Assembly: GCF_900089775.1 (NCBI RefSeq)
Contig: NZ_FLOB01000006.1
Location: 1-64,000, forward strand
DNA from: Marinomonas spartinae
GTDB lineage: Bacteria; Pseudomonadota; Gammaproteobacteria; Pseudomonadales; Marinomonadaceae
Direction of reading: 5' to 3'
DNA length: 64,000 nucleotides
Position numbers and translations under genes: made by a program. Below, one piece after another: positions 61,131 through 64,000 of the stretch. The first letter of the stretch is position 1. Each line of letters opens with the position of its first letter. Under the pieces are notes generated by a model. That model saw only the letters and a program-made list of their open reading frames with translations, was not told the DNA's origin and searched no databases.

Positions 61131-62414
61131 TCAGGTCATTTTTTGAATAAAGGCCAGGGTAATATAGGCTGGCATGATATTGACCGGGCTCGGGTTGCTT
61201 TGACCAACGGAAATGTTCACCGTGGCGTCATCAATTGAGCCGGTGACTGTGACGGTGGTGTCGCTGGTGTTAATGGTTGTGGGGTCTTCCCATAGGCCTA
61301 CGCCTGAGCCGGTGCTGGCAATATTACTGGTCCATTGGGTGGTTTCTCCATCTAGGGTGGCATGGGTGTATGGGTGGCTATGGGGGGAGGCTGTGATGGT
61401 AATACCATGGGTATGTTGTGAGCTACCTGATAGTTGCGGAATGTTTTGTGCGTTTAGGGTGGTGGTGTTGCTGCCTCCGGTTGGGTAGGTCCCTTCGGTT
61501 TGGCTGCTGGCGCCATAGACAAATTTATTGCGTAGGTCCGGGGTGCCATTGGTGCCGTCGCACAGTTGGTAGCCTGTGGGGATGCCGGTGGTGTCTCCAC
61601 TCCACATTAGGATGGCGCCTTTGGGGATTTGCGAGCCATTGACGGCTACGGCGATGTTTCTGGACAGCCGCACCGGTTGGCCGTTATCGACTTGGCCTTT
61701 GACTTCTACGGTAAAGACGGTATCTCTGGTAAGTGCGGGAGATTCCCATTCCCATTGTTCGCTGTTGCTGGATTCAGGATTAATCTTTGTTTGCCCGGAA
61801 AACGGTGTGGAGTAGCGGATGGTGATGTTGTTGGCATCGACGACGGAGGTATTCCACAGTAGGGTAATGGTTGATCCACTGTCGACTTCGGCAACCGGTT
61901 TGTATTCACTGCCATCTTTGACGACGGCACACAGACCATCAAAGTAAAAGTTGGTGGGGAAGGTGGATACTTGGAAATCACAGTGGGTGGGATTTTGCTG
62001 GGCCAGGGTTTCGGTGATGGTGATATTGCTATTGCCGCTGGATGACATGGTGGTCATGCCAAATAGTTGCAGCACTAGGGAGCCATTGTTCGGCATTTGG
62101 TAGCTGGGACTTTTGGGGGACAGGGTAACGTTGCCCGAGCTGGTGTCTATGCTAGCGCTCCAGTTTGTGCTATCCGACAATGAGCTGCCAATACCTGCCA
62201 TACTGGGGGTGATACCGCCACTGCCGATCGGAATAGCAAATACGATGGAGGTGATTGTTTGGGCGGCACCGGTGGTATTGGTAATAATAAATTCTAGTGA
62301 TGCGCTGGTTTTATTGATTACCAACGGGTCAGGGTTGGTTTGCAAGGCATAGGTCAGATTGGTATTGCAGGTAGTGGGTACAATAATGGTGCAGTTGGGT
62401 TTTGTCGCTTGCAT
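61131..62414 (-). CDS. phage tail-collar domain protein
   Basis: 427 residues without a signal peptide or membrane segment. Residues about 1-130 and 130-250 look like two beta-sandwich domains (many Thr/Ser/Asn; VINKTSASLEFIITNTTGAA at the start). From about 258 comes a tail-collar/microcystin-dependent-protein domain: IPKGAILMWSGDT, GYQLCDGTNGTPDLRNKFVYG, HTHGITITASPHSHPYTH and the end VNIMPAYITLAFIQKM. In phages and tailocin-like particles such domains form fibre tips. No other tail gene is in the window. It may be translated from the same message as the unknown gene upstream, 27 bases away. Confidence 0.8.
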   Translation of the reverse strand: MQATKPNCTIIVPTTCNTNLTYALQTNPDPLVINKTSASLEFIITNTTGAAQTITSIVFAIPIGSGGITPSMAGIGSSLSDSTNWSASIDTSSGNVTLSPKSPSYQMPNNGSLVLQLFGMTTMSSSGNSNITITETLAQQNPTHCDFQVSTFPTNFYFDGLCAVVKDGSEYKPVAEVDSGSTITLLWNTSVVDANNITIRYSTPFSGQTKINPESSNSEQWEWESPALTRDTVFTVEVKGQVDNGQPVRLSRNIAVAVNGSQIPKGAILMWSGDTTGIPTGYQLCDGTNGTPDLRNKFVYGASSQTEGTYPTGGSNTTTLNAQNIPQLSGSSQHTHGITITASPHSHPYTHATLDGETTQWTSNIASTGSGVGLWEDPTTINTSDTTVTVTGSIDDATVNISVGQSNPSPVNIMPAYITLAFIQKMT

Positions 62415-62441
62415 AGTAATTTCCTTGGGTAATAACGTTTG

Positions 62442-64000
62442 TTATGGTTTTTGCTTTTTTTGTTGCTGTTTGTCTTTAGGTAATGCATTGGAAAGCTGTA
62501 AGCGCCCGCGACGTAACGTGGGCAAGATATTGGATAACCGGGCTTGGTTATTATTGGCTGCCACGGTGTAGTTGTTCCAGGTACTGCTGCTGTCTTGTTC
62601 TAACCAGTTCCATTGGCCGGCTTTGGTTTTGGGGGTTGGCATAAGTACGGTGCTGATGCCTGCATGGTTGATCTGTTGATCGGTTAGTATGCCATCCACT
62701 TTAAAGCTGATTTTGATTTTGGCCAGTGCTTCGGCAATCAGGTGTGGTGGTGGGCGCAGTTGGACTATCGGTAGTATGGCGGTGGTGGCATGTATGGCCG
62801 CTCGTGGATCTACCAGCATCGACACATAGGCTGAGTTTTCCCCGGTAACAGGAAGGTAGATGTAGTTATTGCTGTTACCTATGGTGTTCAGGTAGCTATT
62901 GTTGGTGCTATCTGCTTCTGTGACGATATTGAAGGTGTCGTATTGACCTTGGGTGAAGTAGCCAATCAGGCCGTCGTCCAGTTTTTGCCGGTTACCCAGT
63001 TCTATGGCGAATTGGTAGCCCGGTAAGGGGGATTGTGCCGGCGTTTGGGTGTATTGCCAGCTGGGGTCATTATAGGGTGCGGCATTGAGGTCGAGTTGAA
63101 GTTTTGCCCGTAGCATGGCCAGTGGGCGTCCCATCAAAATGGATAGGTCTTTATCAAATGTTGTACCGATTGGCGCGGTGGTCCACAGGGTTTCGTCGAT
63201 GGCGGTTAAAAATGCGGCGAAGGTACTGACGCTTTGTTGCTGTAATGATACTAAAAACTGCCCAAAGTGTGGGATGGCGGTCGCTATTTGTTGTAGCGTG
63301 GTATAGGGGCTATTGGGTAATGGGGTCCAGTTGATTTGGGTGGCTGTGGCGTTGGCGGCCATTTCACCTAGGGCATTGCCTTGGGCATCGTAAGCCATCA
63401 GTGAGGCATCCAGATGATTGGGCAGTACCCAGCCACAGATGGGGTCGGTGGCCGCGTTGCCTGGAACATAGGCGGTATTGTCGCTGGTGGCGGAGATTAG
63501 CGAAAAATTGAGCTGCGCAGGCTGTAGTAAGGCCGGGGGGAACTGAATGCGGCTGTGTCCATTATAGACTGGCGCGGTGCCGCTACCACCTGTGGTGTCG
63601 GGTGCTTGATAGTGTGGTGTCAGTTCTGCTGGCAGGTATAGGTTTTCCAGGGTTTGGTCTTGTAAGTTAATTGGCCATAACGCTTGGCCCCATTCGTCAA
63701 CAATCACCAGCGAGCTGAATTCAAACTGCCCTGAACGCCAGGGCTGGAATTGGCTGGGAGGTGGTTGGTCATTAACATCATCCAATAATAGGGGCGGTTT
63801 GGTATCGGTATGGCCTATTAACGAGGCCATCGCAGCCGATGATGTATTTGGGCCTGGGTAGACACCGGGTAGTGCTAGACGTAATTGGCTGTTAAAACCG
63901 TCCAATGATTGTGAGAGTAGTTCCCATTCGTGCGATTGAGTAACGAACGTTAGCAATGTGTTAAACGCGGCGGTTTCTTGGGGGGTTAAATTGGGGTGCA
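62442..64000 (-). CDS. large protein of unknown function (partial, 5' end outside the window)
   Basis: The frame is open from the window edge to the stop at 62442, giving at least 519 residues; the first in-window codons read HPNLTPQETAAFNTLLTF without a good start. I do not recognise the family. No membrane segment or signal is seen in this part. It is rich in Gln, Asn, Pro and Thr, with blocks such as FSSLVIVDEWGQALWPINL and GYQFAIELGNRQKLDDGLIGYFTQG, and ends in a basic tail (KDKQQQKKQKP). Its position before the tail-collar gene suggests a particle or surface structure. Confidence 0.7.
   Translation of the reverse strand, partial: HPNLTPQETAAFNTLLTFVTQSHEWELLSQSLDGFNSQLRLALPGVYPGPNTSSAAMASLIGHTDTKPPLLLDDVNDQPPPSQFQPWRSGQFEFSSLVIVDEWGQALWPINLQDQTLENLYLPAELTPHYQAPDTTGGSGTAPVYNGHSRIQFPPALLQPAQLNFSLISATSDNTAYVPGNAATDPICGWVLPNHLDASLMAYDAQGNALGEMAANATATQINWTPLPNSPYTTLQQIATAIPHFGQFLVSLQQQSVSTFAAFLTAIDETLWTTAPIGTTFDKDLSILMGRPLAMLRAKLQLDLNAAPYNDPSWQYTQTPAQSPLPGYQFAIELGNRQKLDDGLIGYFTQGQYDTFNIVTEADSTNNSYLNTIGNSNNYIYLPVTGENSAYVSMLVDPRAAIHATTAILPIVQLRPPPHLIAEALAKIKISFKVDGILTDQQINHAGISTVLMPTPKTKAGQWNWLEQDSSSTWNNYTVAANNNQARLSNILPTLRRGRLQLSNALPKDKQQQKKQKP

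Noticed and set aside
1..64000. CRISPR arrays, rRNA genes, replication origin
   Set aside because: No regularly spaced direct repeats, no rRNA-like sequence, and no cluster of DnaA boxes with dnaA or dnaN nearby were seen.

Overview
The window looks like the chromosome of a marine gammaproteobacterium close to Marinomonas (Oceanospirillales). That assignment is an inference from gene content and protein style (Pseudomonas-like mdc, pca and paa gene order, moderate GC, TRAP transporters); no rRNA or ribosomal protein is present to test it. Most of the window is a dense block of catabolic operons, with housekeeping-like single genes at the left and an accessory, phage-flavoured segment at the right.

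Layout. 1-434: a tandemly duplicated tRNA-Val/tRNA-Asp array with a decayed tRNA-Val copy. 832-7092: FadL-type porin, EAL/degenerate-GGDEF protein, an unknown membrane-anchored protein behind two LexA boxes, and an HI0933-type flavoprotein. 7324-10804: NitT/TauT-type ABC importer with a small DsrE-like protein, then a GNAT acetyltransferase. 10973-21001: the beta-ketoadipate pathway, with pcaIJFD (leftward) divergent from an IclR regulator, a CatR/BenM-type LysR gene, an AtoE-type carrier, and catBCA. Near-identical paired 15-bp operators lie upstream of pcaI and in the atoE-catB gap, suggesting one IclR regulator controls both arms. 21122-22754: decayed genes, including the 3' end of a benzoate dioxygenase reductase (benC), and a PAP2 phosphatase beside a PAP2 fragment. 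22872-30647: two AraC regulators, an aldehyde dehydrogenase, an Lrp regulator and a two-gene 2-oxoacid dehydrogenase (fused E1 alpha/beta, plus E2). 30707-45022: the complete phenylacetate pathway (paaX, paaY, paaFGHIJ, paaK, paaABCDE, paaZ). 45123-49355: a TRAP transporter and a cyclohexadienyl-dehydratase-like periplasmic protein, closed by a second copy of the paaZ 3' end, as if this block had been inserted behind paaZ. 49506-59414: a GLYR-type semialdehyde reductase, MdcR-like regulator, and the complete malonate decarboxylase/transport operon mdcABCDEGH-madLM. 59451-59917: IS5-type remnants. 59924-64000: three leftward genes (kinase-fold protein, tail-collar protein, large unknown protein cut by the window edge).

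How it fits together. Catechol goes through CatA, CatB and CatC to 3-oxoadipate enol-lactone, then PcaD, PcaIJ and PcaF to succinyl-CoA and acetyl-CoA. Phenylacetate goes through PaaK, PaaABCDE, PaaG, PaaZ, PaaJ, PaaF and PaaH to the same end products. PaaJ and PcaF are parallel thiolases for the same final step. The aldehyde dehydrogenase, the 2-oxoacid dehydrogenase and the cyclohexadienyl-dehydratase-like protein could all feed phenylacetyl-CoA, but this is a hypothesis. The best candidates for something undescribed are the LexA-controlled protein at 4962-5546 and the rightmost three-gene segment.
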